A stretch of 40,254 nt of DNA from Asterionellopsis glacialis (Eukaryota; Bacillariophyta; Plagiogrammaphyceae; Rhaphoneidales; Asterionellopsidaceae), in the NCBI GenBank assembly GCA_014885115.2, contig WKLE02002105.1:872-41125 (forward strand), given 5' to 3'. The notes below the pieces were generated by a model. That model saw only the letters and a list, made by a program, of their open reading frames with translations. It did not search any database and was not told the DNA's origin. Below, in pieces: positions 10,109 through 22,223 of the stretch. The translations under genes and the position numbers were made by a program. How positions within the stretch are numbered: the stretch's first letter is position 1; the number at the start of each line of letters is the position of its first letter.

Positions 10109-12216
10109 ATGGCAAAAACAAATACAAATCAAATTGTAGTTTTGGGTGTATTGGCTTTGGTAGCTACAAGTGTTGTAGTCTATTATGCACTCCAACCATC
10201 AATGACGAAAAAAAAATCAAAGTCTCTCAAGGATGACGATAATGACGATGCTACGGAAGCTACAGAAACGTCCATGAATTATGATACACCCGATACCAAA
10301 AAATCCTCGACTTCTTCCAAATCACGAAGCGCGACACCTGGCTCCGCACCTACACCCACGACCTCCAATAAACAACCCAAAGAATTATCCGAAGATGAAA
10401 ATAAAAAATTACATATTCAAATTGAAGCATTAGATAAAAAGGGTAAAGGTTTGTTTAAAGATAAAAATTATTTGGAGGCAGCACATATCTTTACGGAAGC
10501 CTTGGATTTAATTGCCGATTCCGCCTCGAAAGATAAGTCACTATCGCGTCAAGTTATTACCTTGACGAATAATCGATCTGCCATGTACGAAAAGGGTGGT
10601 TTGCCAGACTTGGCCTTGGAAGATTGTTCCACTATTTTAGAAACCGATCCGAAACATAACAAAGCACGTACACGTAAACTCCGTATATTGGAAACTCAAA
10701 AACGATACAAGGAAGCCTTGGTGGAAGTCTGTGCGTTGCAATTGTTATTTATGCAAGAAAATCGTGATAAATTACGATTGGGTATCCACGTGACACCTCC
10801 GGTCCCTCAAACCAAATTAGAAGAACTCATGACACATGTCTTACCCTCCGAAATTGAAACAAAATTAGAATCTGTCAAGGACAAGGACCGTCCATTACCC
10901 TCCAATCATACCATTGTACAATTACTCAAATCCTTTACAGGATACAATACATGGATGGCAGCGGCAGCCAAGGATGGGTCGGTCGAAAAACTTACCAAAG
11001 ATTTAGATGCTACGAATGACACTATTGCCAAGGCAAGTATTTTATTCCGTCGTGGTAGACGATACGCTTACGACCTAAAGTTCGATAAAGCACGACAAGA
11101 TTTGGAAGATGCCTTTGACATTACCGAACAAGACCCATCGGCACCAGATTTAATGCCCAATGACGATTATTGTCGTTTATTAGAGTGGGTAGGTATGGTT
11201 CGTCATTGGAAATATGATCTCAAGGGTGCCTTGAAGTGTTATGAAAAATGTTCTGATTTAGAACCCATCAATGTAAGTTGANNNNNNNNNNNNNNNNNNN
11301 NNNNNNNNNNNNNNNNNNNNNNNNNAGGATAATTGATATGCATGAACTATTTTGAATGTGATGATTAGACATCTAACAATTCATATTCCACTCACACAAC
11401 TGTTTTCCCCTTTTTATAATCCTCTGTCACTCTCCTCTTGCTTCCCATACCAATAAACAATATATTTATAAATAGGCTGAATTACTTGTCAAACGTGCAG
11501 GTGTCAAAATGGATAGTGGCAATCATGATGAAGCCTTGGAATTATTTGATGCAGCTCTTGGATTGAATCCTGATGCAGCTGATGCACTTTTACATCGTGG
11601 TAATTTACGAATGTTACAATCACGTATCGAAGAAGCCAAGGCAGACTTGAAACAGTGTTTGAAATTACGTCCAGATCATGTATTAGCACAATTACGTTTG
11701 GCCACAGTCTTGATGGCCGTCAATGATTTACCCGGAGCCAAATTGGCGTTGGATGAAGCTCAACGTATGGATCCAGAATCATCCGAAGTACATTCGTACC
11801 GTGGTGAAATGCACTTTGCACAACAAGAATTTTCCGAAGCCAAATCTGAATTTGATAAAGCTATAGAATGCGAGGCAGGAAATCCTACCCCGTACGTCAA
11901 TGCTGCCCTGGCAGTGATGAATACACCTGGTGTAGGTGGATTACCCCCCGACGTTCCTGAGGCGATCCGATTGTTGGAAAAGTCTATTCAAATTGATCCA
12001 CAATTTCAACCAGCCTACGTTCATTTGGGACAACTTAAATTGAGCATGGCCACGGATCTAAAATCAGCACAATCTGTTGTGGATCTGTACGATAAGGGAC
12101 TTTCGTACTGTCGCAGTGCCGAAGAACTCAAGGATATTTGTTCCATGAGACTTTTGACAGTAGCACAAACTGAAGCGGCTAAAAATTTAAAAATGGAAAC
12201 ATTGAATATGCAGTAA
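10109..12216 (+). CDS. TOM70: TOM70, mitochondrial protein import receptor
   Basis: There are two exons, 10109-11272 and 11476-12216, in phase 0. The donor is AAT|GTAAGT and the acceptor AAATAG|GCTGAA; together they give 634 residues. The N-terminal membrane anchor (about 8-29, IVVLGVLALVATSVVVYYAL) is followed by a charged Ser/Thr-rich linker. An N-terminal TPR clamp follows (KGLFKDKNYLEAAHIFTEAL, then NNRSAMYEKGGLPDLALEDC), and the helical C-terminal domain is made of further TPRs (AELLVKRAGVKMDSGNHDEA, KADLKQCLKLRPDHVLAQLR). TOM70 sits in the mitochondrial outer membrane and receives Hsp70/Hsp90-bound precursors, notably carriers. Length and domain order fit the family, which is known from animals, fungi and stramenopiles. 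The 203 bp intron contains the assembly gap, so the intron length is uncertain but the coding sequence is complete. A GTAAGT overlaps the stop codon region but a further exon is not needed. Confidence 0.92.
11282..11325. other. Assembly gap (44 N) inside the TOM70 intron
   Basis: A run of 44 undetermined bases starts nine bases after the TOM70 splice donor. It does not touch coding sequence. Its true length may differ. Confidence 0.95.
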
Positions 12217-12722
12217 GTACACGTGTTGGATGGCATGACGAGAATATAGTGGTGAATAGTTTCCACAACATGAAGGATGTGGTTGTGGTAAAGGGAGTAA
12301 ATAATGAAGAAATTGGGTAGGAAGTAGAATTGGGTAGGAAGTAGAATTATGTAGGTTTGCACCAAAAAGAATAAGGCACGAATTGGTGTTCATTTCGGTC
12401 GAGTTTCAAAAAAAATGATTCTCGAATATAGATGACACAGGGGTGAATATTGATCAGTTCCCAAATTCTTTGGTTACAAAACAAAGCACAGTGATTCTTA
12501 GCTTTGAACTATATAAATATTTTAAAAGAACTTTGCAACATCTTTTTATACTAAATATATGTAGGATATGAAAAGGTGCTTTCTTCTTCAAAGAACGGTT
12601 CACCATATAGATCGTAGTGCTTTGTTGCCTGTTTCTTGTTACATGGGTGCCCTTTGTATGCATCAGCAGATCTTGTGTCGAATGTGTAGTGTTTCCTAAG
12701 TTTTCTCTTTTGGACATTTTTT
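12217..12722. other. 3' region between convergent genes, with a 17-bp tandem duplication
   Basis: The region lies between the TOM70 stop (+) and the beta-propeller stop (-). AATTGGGTAGGAAGTAG is repeated exactly twice (12311-12327, 12328-12344). On the - strand, 12551-12710 stays open and reads like protein (for example HYTFDTRSADAYKGHPCNKK, ending SYPTYI and a stop). It could be an alternative last exon of the beta-propeller gene, but I find no convincing donor for it. Otherwise it is untranslated sequence. Confidence 0.5.
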
Positions 12723-14135
12723 TTAGACAACAAATGCCAAACTGCTCAAGATTGTGGTGACTGTTGTGATCCAGAATGCAATGGAAGCACATTTGAGACT
12801 GGCATCACTTGTATCTTTTGTAATGGTAAGATCAACCACCATGAGACTTGGGTTGCGATCAGTACCAGCAATTGGAGGAGGTAGAATTTGGAAGGCAGCA
12901 TTTGTAATGTACAGCTTGTCAGCTCCTTCGTCAGTCCTTCCAAATGCAACAGAAGACGGACCATCAAGATTTGGACCTTCAGGATATGTGAAACCGTTCA
13001 AGAGTACTTGTGTCAAGGAGTCTTCTCCCTCGGTTGGATCAAGGAGAACAATGACTCCATACGGGTCAGTACTGCAAATGATAATGCCATTTTCTTCAAA
13101 ATTCTACAGAGACAAGAATACAGCACACGAGGGAAATGCAAAATGTTAGAGACCAAAAGAATACTAGAATGTACATGTTGAAGTTGGTACATACAGTTTC
13201 TTTCTTACCTTGTCAAAGTCAAATTCATCACACCCCATCGGAGTTGCACAAATGTCAATCGAACCCTCTGGTGCACCAAATATAGTCTCTATGTCACCCT
13301 CGAAGGTAGCACACTCATCATCCTCACTGCAACATGGCATTTTTGGAAACGTGACATGAGGACTGCAATCTTTCGTTTCAATATTACACTTTACAATATT
13401 CCCCCCTCCACTGACAGCGACGTAAAGCTCGTCATCAAAACCCTTCAATCCATTTGGTCCCTGCCATGGACTTGCAGGAAGAGGAGTAAATAAAGCATCA
13501 TCACTCCACAGACTAAACATTGGAGTAGTAGAGGACCGTGTAGCTTGCGAATCTGTACCGACGACAGGTGCGCTCCAGATCTTGTAGAAAAAATAGTCTG
13601 CACCGTAGATCACACCATTATGAACTGTAATACCATTGAGAACAATTCCTTGATCACCAGGTCCATGTGGAGCATTATAGATAGCATCCACCTCCCCCGT
13701 CTTGGCGTTGATACGCCAAACACCATGATTGCTAGCAGTACATGCATTCACTGAAGCGTAGATAAATTCGTCATCTTCGGGGTGAACAAAGACACTTAAC
13801 ACAATTGGAAGTGGATCTCCAAGAAGCTTTCCAGGGACAATACACTCTCCTTGTTCCTCAGGAAAGTCATTTATAGGAAATGTAAAAAATGGTTCACACT
13901 CATTTGGGTTTTGCCTTAAATTCACCTTGCAGATCTTGCCAGTAAATCCTGTGGCAATGTAGGCATTATCGTTGCTGTCGATGGTGATGCTCGCAGGAGT
14001 ATCTGGTGCGTTGAACTGGATAAGGGTTTCAATGGTTCCAATATCAACAGTATTCTCGTCAGCTGTTGCAGTGGTCGAAAATACCACGCTAACAAGGAAT
14101 AAAATATCGGGGATAGAAAGCCTTTTGCTGAACAT
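12723..14135 (-). CDS. Secreted SMP-30/NHL-like beta-propeller protein
   Basis: There are two exons, 14135-13209 and 13103-12723, phase 0 (donor AAG|GTAAGA, acceptor CTGTAG|AATTTT), giving 435 residues. The ATG at 14135 places a signal peptide (about 1-26, ILFLVSVVFSTTATA) at the start; an upstream in-frame ATG would add 15 residues ahead of it. Repeated propeller blades are visible: SITIDSNDNAYIATGFTGKI, FIYASVNACTASNHGVWRIN, LNGITVHNGVIYGADYFFYK, GPNGLKGFDDELYVAVSGGG, IIICSTDPYGVIVLLDP and PSSVAFG...DKLYITNAAF. This fits the gluconolactonase/SMP-30 or NHL class, which bind metal and hydrolyse lactones or bind ligands. No specific substrate can be read. The C-terminus is a hydrophobic stretch right before the stop (AFWITTVTTILSSLAFVV), suggesting a tail anchor or GPI signal. 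The last 33 codons overlap a Cys-rich open stretch on the other strand. Confidence 0.75.
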
Positions 14136-15797
14136 TTCTAAAATATTGTTCTTGTATTTTTTTATGGGGAAATGTAACACCAGATTTTTTTCAAAAGAGG
14201 GTTCGCGTTCTAACCGACTGCACGTCTGGCACTCTAGGATTATGGTACTAAATTAATTAGCTCTCTGAATAAAAACTGGATCTGCTGTAAACCAAGACTC
14301 GACATGAACAGTCATCTGAGACACCATTTCGTGTACGAGAAAGCACGACCCGCGAGTACACGATACGTCTTAAAAGAATTTACTCTATTGTCGGTTTCAT
14401 GCAGAATGTCATATCTGAGTTGATTTCCGAGTATTCATACTCTTATTTAAGATACCGTACTCCGATTTATTTTAAATCAGACCGGGATTTAAAAAAATAA
14501 ATACCTCACAACCAATAATTATTAGTCATGTGCCTGTTGTTTAAGAGACCTCCTTCATGAAGTTTGACGTTTCGATAGGTGTCAAACCTGTTGAACAAAC
14601 AATGCAACATATCTTTCACAATGATTGGTAATAAACGTGGAAACGAGCATAGCTTAGAAGAGCTTCAAACAAATTGATGTAGAAATCTGCTGCATTTTGT
14701 AGAAATCATGCCATGTCTGCATCAGGATCATCAGATCGTGAAACAAAAAGTCTCCTTCAAGAACATACTAAAGATTTCTTATCCTTATTTTTGCTGATAG
14801 CAGCAAAGAGATTTTACCGAAAAATCAATGAAAAAAAAATGTGTTGATGAGGAATTTTTTAAGATATTGAATCTTGATTGTTGTCTCTAGAGGACATCGT
14901 CATTTCTAATGACGTTGTCACCAAGAAGAATGCCGTGTTATTTGTATCATGATGTCTCGCTCTACGCAGTATTGTCATGGCTTATTTTGCTTGATAGCAG
15001 AGCTAGAGTCTCAGTATGGAATATCTAAGAGCACCACGCCCATAGGATCCTTTAGGACTTAAATAGCATGTCATAAATGTTGTCTTTTGAAACTTTGAAA
15101 CTTTGAGGATTTCTGCTCAAAATAGAAATCTGAATTCCTTTGCTGATATGTTATTACCAGTTGGACCCGGATTCTAGTCCTGCCTAATTTTGGTGCATAC
15201 ACCTCTGATTTGCAATTTTATATGGCATAAATTGGACAATATAATTTCAAATTTATCGGTAATCGCTTGAAAGGGAGTCATGGGTGCCAAGATAATGATG
15301 TAGTGGACGAAAAAGTTCTATCCGCCGGTACTCGACCATTCAGGCGCGCGGGATGGTGAGTACGAATAGCCCTACCTTCAAAGAAGTAGTTGTCAATGGA
15401 CAATGCCCATGCTATGTACTTGTCAGTATGGTCGAACGTAACGTAGTGGTACAATAAAAGATAAATGTACAAAAACAAATATGTTGAAATCCAAAATTTC
15501 AAAAAAATATTCAAGTAGAATATAATATGTTTAGGTTTTTTAAGAAATGTTGATTACCAGTGATACTGTAAATATGAACTAACCCCCCCACGTAATAAAA
15601 TAAACATAAAATTGAAACATGGGAAATTTCCCGTGAATGTGAATTAAACATAAATTAAACATATGCATACATATTTCATCGGCGGCCAACGAAGATTCGT
15701 ACAGTGTAAAAGCTGCACTGTCTAAAATCAGGCTCGAATTCTACGGTGCAGTGGTCAGTCTAGCCCTTCCCAAAAAAATTGTTCAGGTTTGAAGAAT
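14136..15797. other. Gene-poor 1.66 kb between divergent genes
   Basis: The genes on both sides read outwards, so two promoters lie here. All frames are heavily stopped. The longest open stretch (15514-15278, -) starts without ATG and matches nothing I know. A hairpin-like pair, GTACTCGACCAT and ATGGTGAGTAC, lies at about 15329-15362. I found no tRNA-like fold; a TTCGCG near 14203 lacks matching arms. Confidence 0.5.
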
Positions 15798-18700
15798 ATG
15801 GCTGAAGAATTGGTTTTAGTAGGCATTGATGATAAAAGACGTGAGCAAAGCGAAACATTCTTTTCTGAGGAAAGTTCATTTCATATTGAGGAGGTTCCAG
15901 CAATGGGTACAACTACTACCAATATTGCCAGGAATGAAAAATCTTCGTTTCTTCAACGATGGAGAGGATCTACTAATAGGCTCTTGAAACAACCAATCGT
16001 TGCATCTCTTGTTCACATTGCAACAGGTGCAGCTTCACGTCCAATGCTAACTATTATTATCTGTGTGCTGATATCTTTTGGTCTAATCTTCATCGGAATG
16101 ACCACAAATTTTATTATTGAAACTCAAAGTGATAAACTTTGGGAACCTAGAAGTTCATATCCTGCACAGCACAAAAGGTGGTTGACAGAGGAGAGCGGAT
16201 TCGGTCAAAAAACTCGACACGTGTATGTATTACTTCATGACAGAGGTAATAATGTTGTGAACATGAATGTTGTCAATACTTTATTTGATGTTATCGATGC
16301 AGTTCGGAACACTGATGGATGGAGCGATATTTGTGGTGATCGAGTAACGAATGACGATCTCGTTAGTAACTGTAAGGTGACTTCAGTCACTAACTTTTGG
16401 GAAGGAAATAGAACACGATTCAAAGAGGAAATACAAAACAATGATGACCTTACAAAGGCAATATCTGCTCTTCGTTATCCAAATGGTGAGCAGGTCATAC
16501 AGGAAGACATTTTTGGTATACGAAGGACAACTACAGCAGCAACAGCGAAGAAAAATCTACCATCATCTATGCCAACGTTCGTCTCAGAAGCAACGGCCTA
16601 CAAAATTGATCTCAGTACACCACGAGCACCAACATTGGAGGAACTCATTCAGAACAATGTTTTGGCGCTCAACAGCAGGTGGGAAGCTTTACGGGAAAAC
16701 TATGTTGTGGAAGTCTTATCCGAAAGTGCTATCAATCGTGAGGTGATACGTGGAATTAAAGAAGATATCCCTTTGATGGCTATTTCCTTTCTCATCATGG
16801 GGTGTTTTGTTTCATTTGTGTTGGGAAAGTGGGACCGAGTAAAATCTCAAAGTATGTTAGGCATGGGAGCGGTTTTAACAGTTGGGCTGTCAATACTTTC
16901 AGGTTACGGGCTTTTGTTTTGCATCGGTGTTCCCTTTACACCGCTTACAGCAATTTTCCCTTTTGTTCTGGTGAGGCTATAAATATGTTGAAGGGTTCTT
17001 TTATCAGCTAAAATATGTTTTTCTTCTGTCTTGGTTCTCCCTTTCTTTCTTACAAAATACCTTTTGGATCGCATCTTTTATTTTTTTAGCTTGGAATCGG
17101 CCTTGATGATACATTCATTATCATGGGTGCACTTTCAAGGGCAGATCCTCAAAATAATATCATTGACCGAGTGGCTGGTGTGTTTAAGGAGGTTGGTATT
17201 AGTATCTTTACATCCACTCTAACAACAGTCCTTGCATTTAGCTTGGGGACTCGATCAAGTATTCCAGGTGTCAAATGGTTTGCCTTATATGCAGCACCGT
17301 CTGTTCTTATCGACTTCATCTTTCAAATTACATTTTTTGTTGCTTTAATAGCATATGATGACACAAGAATGAAGGCTAAATTCCATGACTGTCCTTTGTG
17401 TTGTAGGAAAGGACATCCTATTGAACATCCTACTGAAAGGTCTGCAGCAGATGAAGAAGAAGAAATAGAAAGTAAGGACGTTACTACTCGTATTTGGTTG
17501 TGGTATTGTGAAAATGTTCTTTTAAACCCGATTGGCAAGGTGGTTGTGCTGTGCTTCTTCACAATACTGTTAGGTTTAGGAAGCTGGGGCGCCTCGCAAC
17601 AAAGTCAACAATTTGATACACGTGCATTACTTCCTCCTGATTCCTTTGTTGTTTCATACTTCAATAGTTTATACGAATACACGGATGCATCCAGTGAACT
17701 TGTTTCTGCCGGTGTATTTTTTCGTGACCTAGATGTATCTTCACCTTACATCCAAAATGCCATGATCAAGTATGTAAATGATCTTGCCGGTAATTTGCAG
17801 CCCTACATTACTACAGATTCATCATCACAGGAGCAACACGAACAATTTTGGCTTGTTGACTTTCGATTATTTGTCGCCAATAATCAAACTACAACTACAA
17901 CAACCACATCAAGTATGACTTCAACGACCACATACAATGATGATGATTTTCATAATAATCACACACGATTGTTTTATCATCGACTGGATCTATTTTTGAA
18001 TACAGAACCATTCAATTCCATGTACGGTGATGATTTTGTTAGAGATAGACAGGGGAGAGTTACAGCCTCTCGTACACGAATACACTTTCATGCTCTCAAT
18101 GAATTTGATAGTACAGACCAAATTAGATTATTACAAACACAATATGACATTACGAAACGTCAACCACTCAACAATGGTGGCATGGAAGGACAACCAGGAT
18201 CATCATCATCATCTAATAGTGATAATGATGCCAACGACTGGAAGATGTTTACATTTGGACAAGCCTATACCCTATGGGAAATTGCACGCGTCATACCTAC
18301 AGAAATTTTGACGAATCTTGGTATGGGATTATTGGCTACAGCTATCATGAGTATTATTTTGATTCCACATCCAATTGGTTTCCTATTATTACCACTCGTT
18401 GTAGGTTTCATTTATATTGAATTATTGGGTATTTTACGACTTGCCAATCTTTCTGTAAATGCCATTACAGGTATTGGTTTAACTATCAGTATTGGTCTTG
18501 TTGTCGATTATAATGTACACATTGTGATGGCATACTTTGAATGTCCCATGCCAGCAGCAACAACAAGCTTGAATACAAGTGCTGATGATAATGATCATGA
18601 TCAGACAAGAGCAGCCTCAGCAAGAAATGAACGAGTCCAACAAGTTGTATTGACAATGGGTAAATCCATCTTTTTGTGTGCCACGTCAACATTGTTAGGG

Positions 18701-19030
18701 ACGCTTCCTCTTTGCTTTAGTGCAAGTGATATCTTTTGGTCTTTCTTTGTGACATTCCTTGGCATTGTATTCTTGGGAGCAAGTCATGGTTTAATCCTTA
18801 TGCCTGTCTTACTTTCCTTATTTGGTCCCATTATTCTTCCTGACGAAGAAAATGACAACAATAATAACCATCATGATGTTGTCCAAGAATCCTCGTCTCT
18901 TGCAAATGAAACTCGAGAACATCTGAATGAAATTTCTATAGAAAATTCAGGGGTGTTGCATGACGAAAACATACCTTCCAACGACACTAAATCTACCTTG
19001 GCAATCGAATTGGTATTATACAAAGAGTAA
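15798..19030 (+). CDS. Patched/RND-type membrane protein with sterol-sensing domain
   Basis: There are two exons, 15798-16970 and 17090-19030, phase 0 (CTG|GTGAGG, TTTTAG|CTTGGA), giving 1037 residues. The splice joins FPFVL to LGIGLDDTFI, which recreates the Patched/NPC1 fourth-helix motif. The topology is the classic two-half RND plan. TM1 (about 82-104) is followed by a first lumenal loop. A five-helix sterol-sensing block (about 323-470) includes GIGLDD and the helix pair ISIFTSTLTTVLAF. A second anchor (PIGKVVVLCFFTILLGLG) and second loop follow, then TM8-12 (about 796-960) with GLTISIGLVVDYNVH. The acidic residues in GLDD and VVDYN are the proton- or cation-relay positions of the family. 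The relatives export or redistribute sterols and other lipids. The second loop has Thr/Asn-rich insertions and the tail is hydrophilic. The start is the ATG at 15798. Confidence 0.88.
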
Positions 19031-19380
19031 CAAAAAGTAAGATATATAAATGGACTTTGTTCTACTAATAATATGTCATACTTTGTGTGTCCGTACAGAC
19101 GACGCAAAGTATCAACAAAGAATCTGAGAAAACATATATTTTTTATTCTCGTCTTCCCATCCAACTATCCATCAATCGATAAATTTTTTATTCCTATCTT
19201 GTTTTGCTCCTTTACCCTCCGCCTCCAATCGTTTCACTTTTCAACTTCCTCTCCCTTATCTTATCTTATCTTATCTTCCCTACACTAAATATTTTCTCCA
19301 CATACACCCTGATTCGTTCGTTTCATTCCACCTTTTTTATTTTTGCTTGCTTGCTTGCCCTTTTTTTTTCATTTCTGTTT
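19031..19380. other. Convergent 3' ends, T/C-rich spacer with CTTAT repeats
   Basis: The spacer separates the stops of the Patched-like gene (+) and the severin gene (-). It holds four CTTAT units (19255-19274) and long pyrimidine tracts. No gene is seen. Confidence 0.5.
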
Positions 19381-20925
19381 TTAAGCAAATGCCTTGGCCT
19401 TGAATGATTTACAACGACCTTCTTGTCCTTCCAATACACGTACAACTTGTGTATTTTTTTCACGTTTCCAAGTCTTCAAATAGGTTTGTAACATACTCAT
19501 GGCTTGAGATTGTTCACGTTTCGAGGCACCGTTACCAATCCATACAAATATTTGTGTCCCAATATCAATCATACAAACACCCTCGGTATCCAACTGATCT
19601 TGTGTCGGCTTTCCGTCTACCAACTGTACAGATAATTTAGAATCTTCATCTTTTAAAATGTACATTTTCGATTCCGTTTCTTGAGGCATATCATCGTCTG
19701 ATACTTCGGATCCTGCCTTGACATCACTGGATGATCCACCACCCAAGGCTGTCCAAAACTCTTCATTGTCATCTTGTACATCAACTTGTAATGTTGCATG
19801 TGCATGACGAGAACTTACCATCCCATTAGCAACTTCAACAGCCTTGTTACGTTCAAAGGGAGAACAAGTTTCTCCGTACCACGTGTACACAACCGTGCCA
19901 GTATCCAATACAAAGGCATCACCTTGATTTAAGGATGTTACAGTTGGTTCGGACAAGTACGAACGTGTCGTACCACGAATTTTACGAATATGGAACAATC
20001 GTGTGGGCATATCCACTTCCGAAAAGGAATCATCGACAGTCCTAAATCCAGATTCTATACCACCCTTGAGATACTTAATGTGTGGAAACAAGGACAAGAA
20101 ATCTTCACTTTCATATCCCATAGTTTCACGGTGCTGAATAGGTGCAGTCCCCAATAAATCATCCAATTCATTTGCCTTGTAGGCAGCTACACCATACTCA
20201 TCTTGAGATGATTCAGATCCAATCCAAAAATAAATATCCCAATACAAACCTGCATCATCTTCAGAGGTTTGCAAGACAATGTAGGAATCACCAGTAAAGA
20301 ATTCACCGTAATTTTTAGTAGGCCTAATTATAATGAATATGATTATGATGTATTGTATCATGACAGAGAGAAGAAAAAAGAATAGTGTAAGTGAAACATG
20401 TGTTTAGGAATATGGCATGTCCTTGACAACCAAATTCAAACCACAGGAGCTGCTATTCCTGTTTTCTTTCTTTCAAACACTTTTTTTGTAGTTGTATCCT
20501 CTATTATTTATAGTAGGACAAACTAACTTGTGATTTTGTGTAGACGTACCATTCATTAATACCAAAATCAGGATTACCATTTTCATCACGTTTATTTTCA
20601 ACTCTCCAAATTTGTAATCCAGGTTTTTCACCTGCACCTTCCCAATTTAATTCTAAATTGGCAGCAGCCTATATAATATATAATACATAATAAACAATAA
20701 ATACATATAATGAAAATAGCAGTATCATGGGTGGTGAAACCATGAAATAGATTGATTAAAAAAATAGAAAAAAAAGATGGGAACAGTTTGTTGAGATTCA
20801 TTCGCAAGACTCTCTCCCATGAGTATCCTCCGAAAATGCAAATCCGTTAGACGTACCTGTTTGGCAGCTTTGTCTTCATCACTACCAATGTAAGCAAGAT
20901 TCGATTCTTCAAGTGGAGTATCCAT
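19381..20925 (-). CDS. Severin/fragmin-type three-domain gelsolin protein
   Basis: There are three exons: 20925-20857, 20668-20550 and 20323-19381. Junctions are CAG|GTACGT / ATATAG|GCTGCT (phase 0) and GAATG|GTACGT / AATTAG|GCCTAC (phase 2), giving 376 residues. The second junction rebuilds INEWPTKNYGEFFTGDSYIV, which matches the family's PxPKxxYGxFxxGDSYI. Gelsolin domain 1 runs to about residue 165 and includes PGLQIWRVEN and YWDIYFWIGSESSQDEYG. Domain 2 covers about 166-270 (RLFHIRKIRG, VVYTWYG). Domain 3 covers about 285-376 (SKMYILKDED, IFVWIGNGASKREQ). Severins bind, cap and cut actin filaments in a Ca2+-dependent way in the cytosol; size and domain number fit severin and fragmin rather than gelsolin or villin. 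No signal peptide is present. Introns are 188 and 226 bp. Confidence 0.92.
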
Positions 20926-22223
20926 GATGATGGCAAGATATGTTGTGTTGCAAGACAATTATTAACTAACTAACTAACTAACTAACAAAGAGAGAGTGAA
21001 TAAGGGATTCAATGCAACAAAAAACAGGGGGAAGAAAAATACCGACAAATTCAAATCAATGCAAGTTCGCTTCGTTCTTGTTCTTGGAGTTTTGGACGAC
21101 ACTACTACGGTCGGTCCAAAAGATCTTTCACCCGCCTACTCTTCTGGTGTTGATATCTTTTTTGTGGGACCCGTAGTTCCTACTGTATGCGAGCCGGCGA
21201 GCTGGCTCGCTCGCTACGACTAGACGTAAAAACATATGAAGAATGGCCCTTTGATAGTCTGTTGTTGTCCGGATCGTTCTGACACCTGGAGAACTCTCTC
21301 CCCAGCATAGAAAGACTATCTTCCCCTAATGAGAGGTTCTGAACAACGAACATGTTTTTGGTTGACTCTCTAGAATATAATAAGATAAAGGTTAGAGATA
21401 TAGAAAGACACCACAAAGAAAGAACAGAAAAAAAAATGGCGCGCACCACGGAAGAAAAAAATATGGCGCGAAATTACATGTTATTCAAACTTCCTTCGAC
21501 AAAATTTCTACATACGCACTGGTACAAAATTATCGTTTCCTCCAACCAGCACAGAGAATTGGAGTAAATGACGTCTTTCTTCCAATTTACGTCTCACACT
21601 ATGATTGGTTACAATACGTCATCTCTACATAAGTCCAATTTGAAAAAGATACGATGCCATAGGGCGGAATTGGTTGATTCATTGCCTCCATCACCAGTTC
21701 CAACACATCAGAGAGAGACAGAACCGAAGCTTCTCACCTCACAACTGTCTTTTTCGTTCTTTATGTGTGTGTCGCGTCTTTGGGTAGGCAGTATTCGTCA
21801 TAGTAAAGTAAGTCCTACCTACATACTGGTACTTGGCTGGTAATTAAGATGTGTGGGTTTGAAAAAGCATGCACACAAAACCAACTGCAACAACACATCA
21901 GTCAATAGGCGCCTCCAAATCAGACAGTTTTATTAGAGACCACCTACATACACAGTCAGTCAGTCAGTAATCTCCTCTCTAGAGAGAGATCTTGAGATAT
22001 CATACATCTTTCTTTACCTAGCTTCCCGCCATATCTGAGTGGTTGTCAATCAATCAAGAACACATACATATACATACATTGAACTAACGAAAGAATTGGA
22101 CTGCACAGATATTACTATAATACTATCTTCCAATCATTAGCGAGGAAGCAAATCATAAAAACAGTATCAAACAAAGGTTGCTCTCTTTCTCTCTCTCTCT
22201 CTCTGCTCCATCGTCCTCTCTAG
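20926..22223. other. 1.3 kb divergent promoter region rich in simple repeats
   Basis: The region lies between the start of the severin gene (-) and the first RYRQ-family gene (+). It holds six TAAC units (20963-20986), a hairpin GCGAGCC...GGCTCGC (21188-21209), four CAGT units (21953-21968) and a CT tract (22181-22204). A 91-codon open stretch (21568-21843) has an ATG but no protein-like composition. Bidirectional regulation is possible. Confidence 0.55.
21569..21621. promoter_or_regulatory. Cluster of three ACGTC (CRE half) motifs
   Basis: TGACGTC (21569-21575), TTACGTC (21587-21593) and TACGTCA (21615-21621) fall within 53 bp, with ATTGG (inverted CCAAT) at about 21604. Spacing and orientation resemble paired bZIP target sites. 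Which gene they would serve is unknown; both flanking genes start about 650 bp away. Confidence 0.35.

Noticed and set aside
14195..14260. TTCGCG and a CCAGA/TCTGG pair suggesting a tRNA
   Set aside because: There is no acceptor stem, the A-box is missing and the spacing is wrong.
15278..15514. Minus-strand open stretch of 78 codons (WALSIDNYFFEGRAIRTHHP)
   Set aside because: It opens at TTG, has no ATG, and matches no family I know; a transposase fragment is conceivable but unsupported.
21568..21843. 91-codon ORF in the divergent promoter region
   Set aside because: It contains the CRE-like cluster, has no domain, and shows no protein-like pattern.
22181..22204. CT repeat tract as a CRISPR or other organised array
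   Set aside because: Simple dinucleotide repeat in a 5' leader; there are no spacers and the DNA is eukaryotic.
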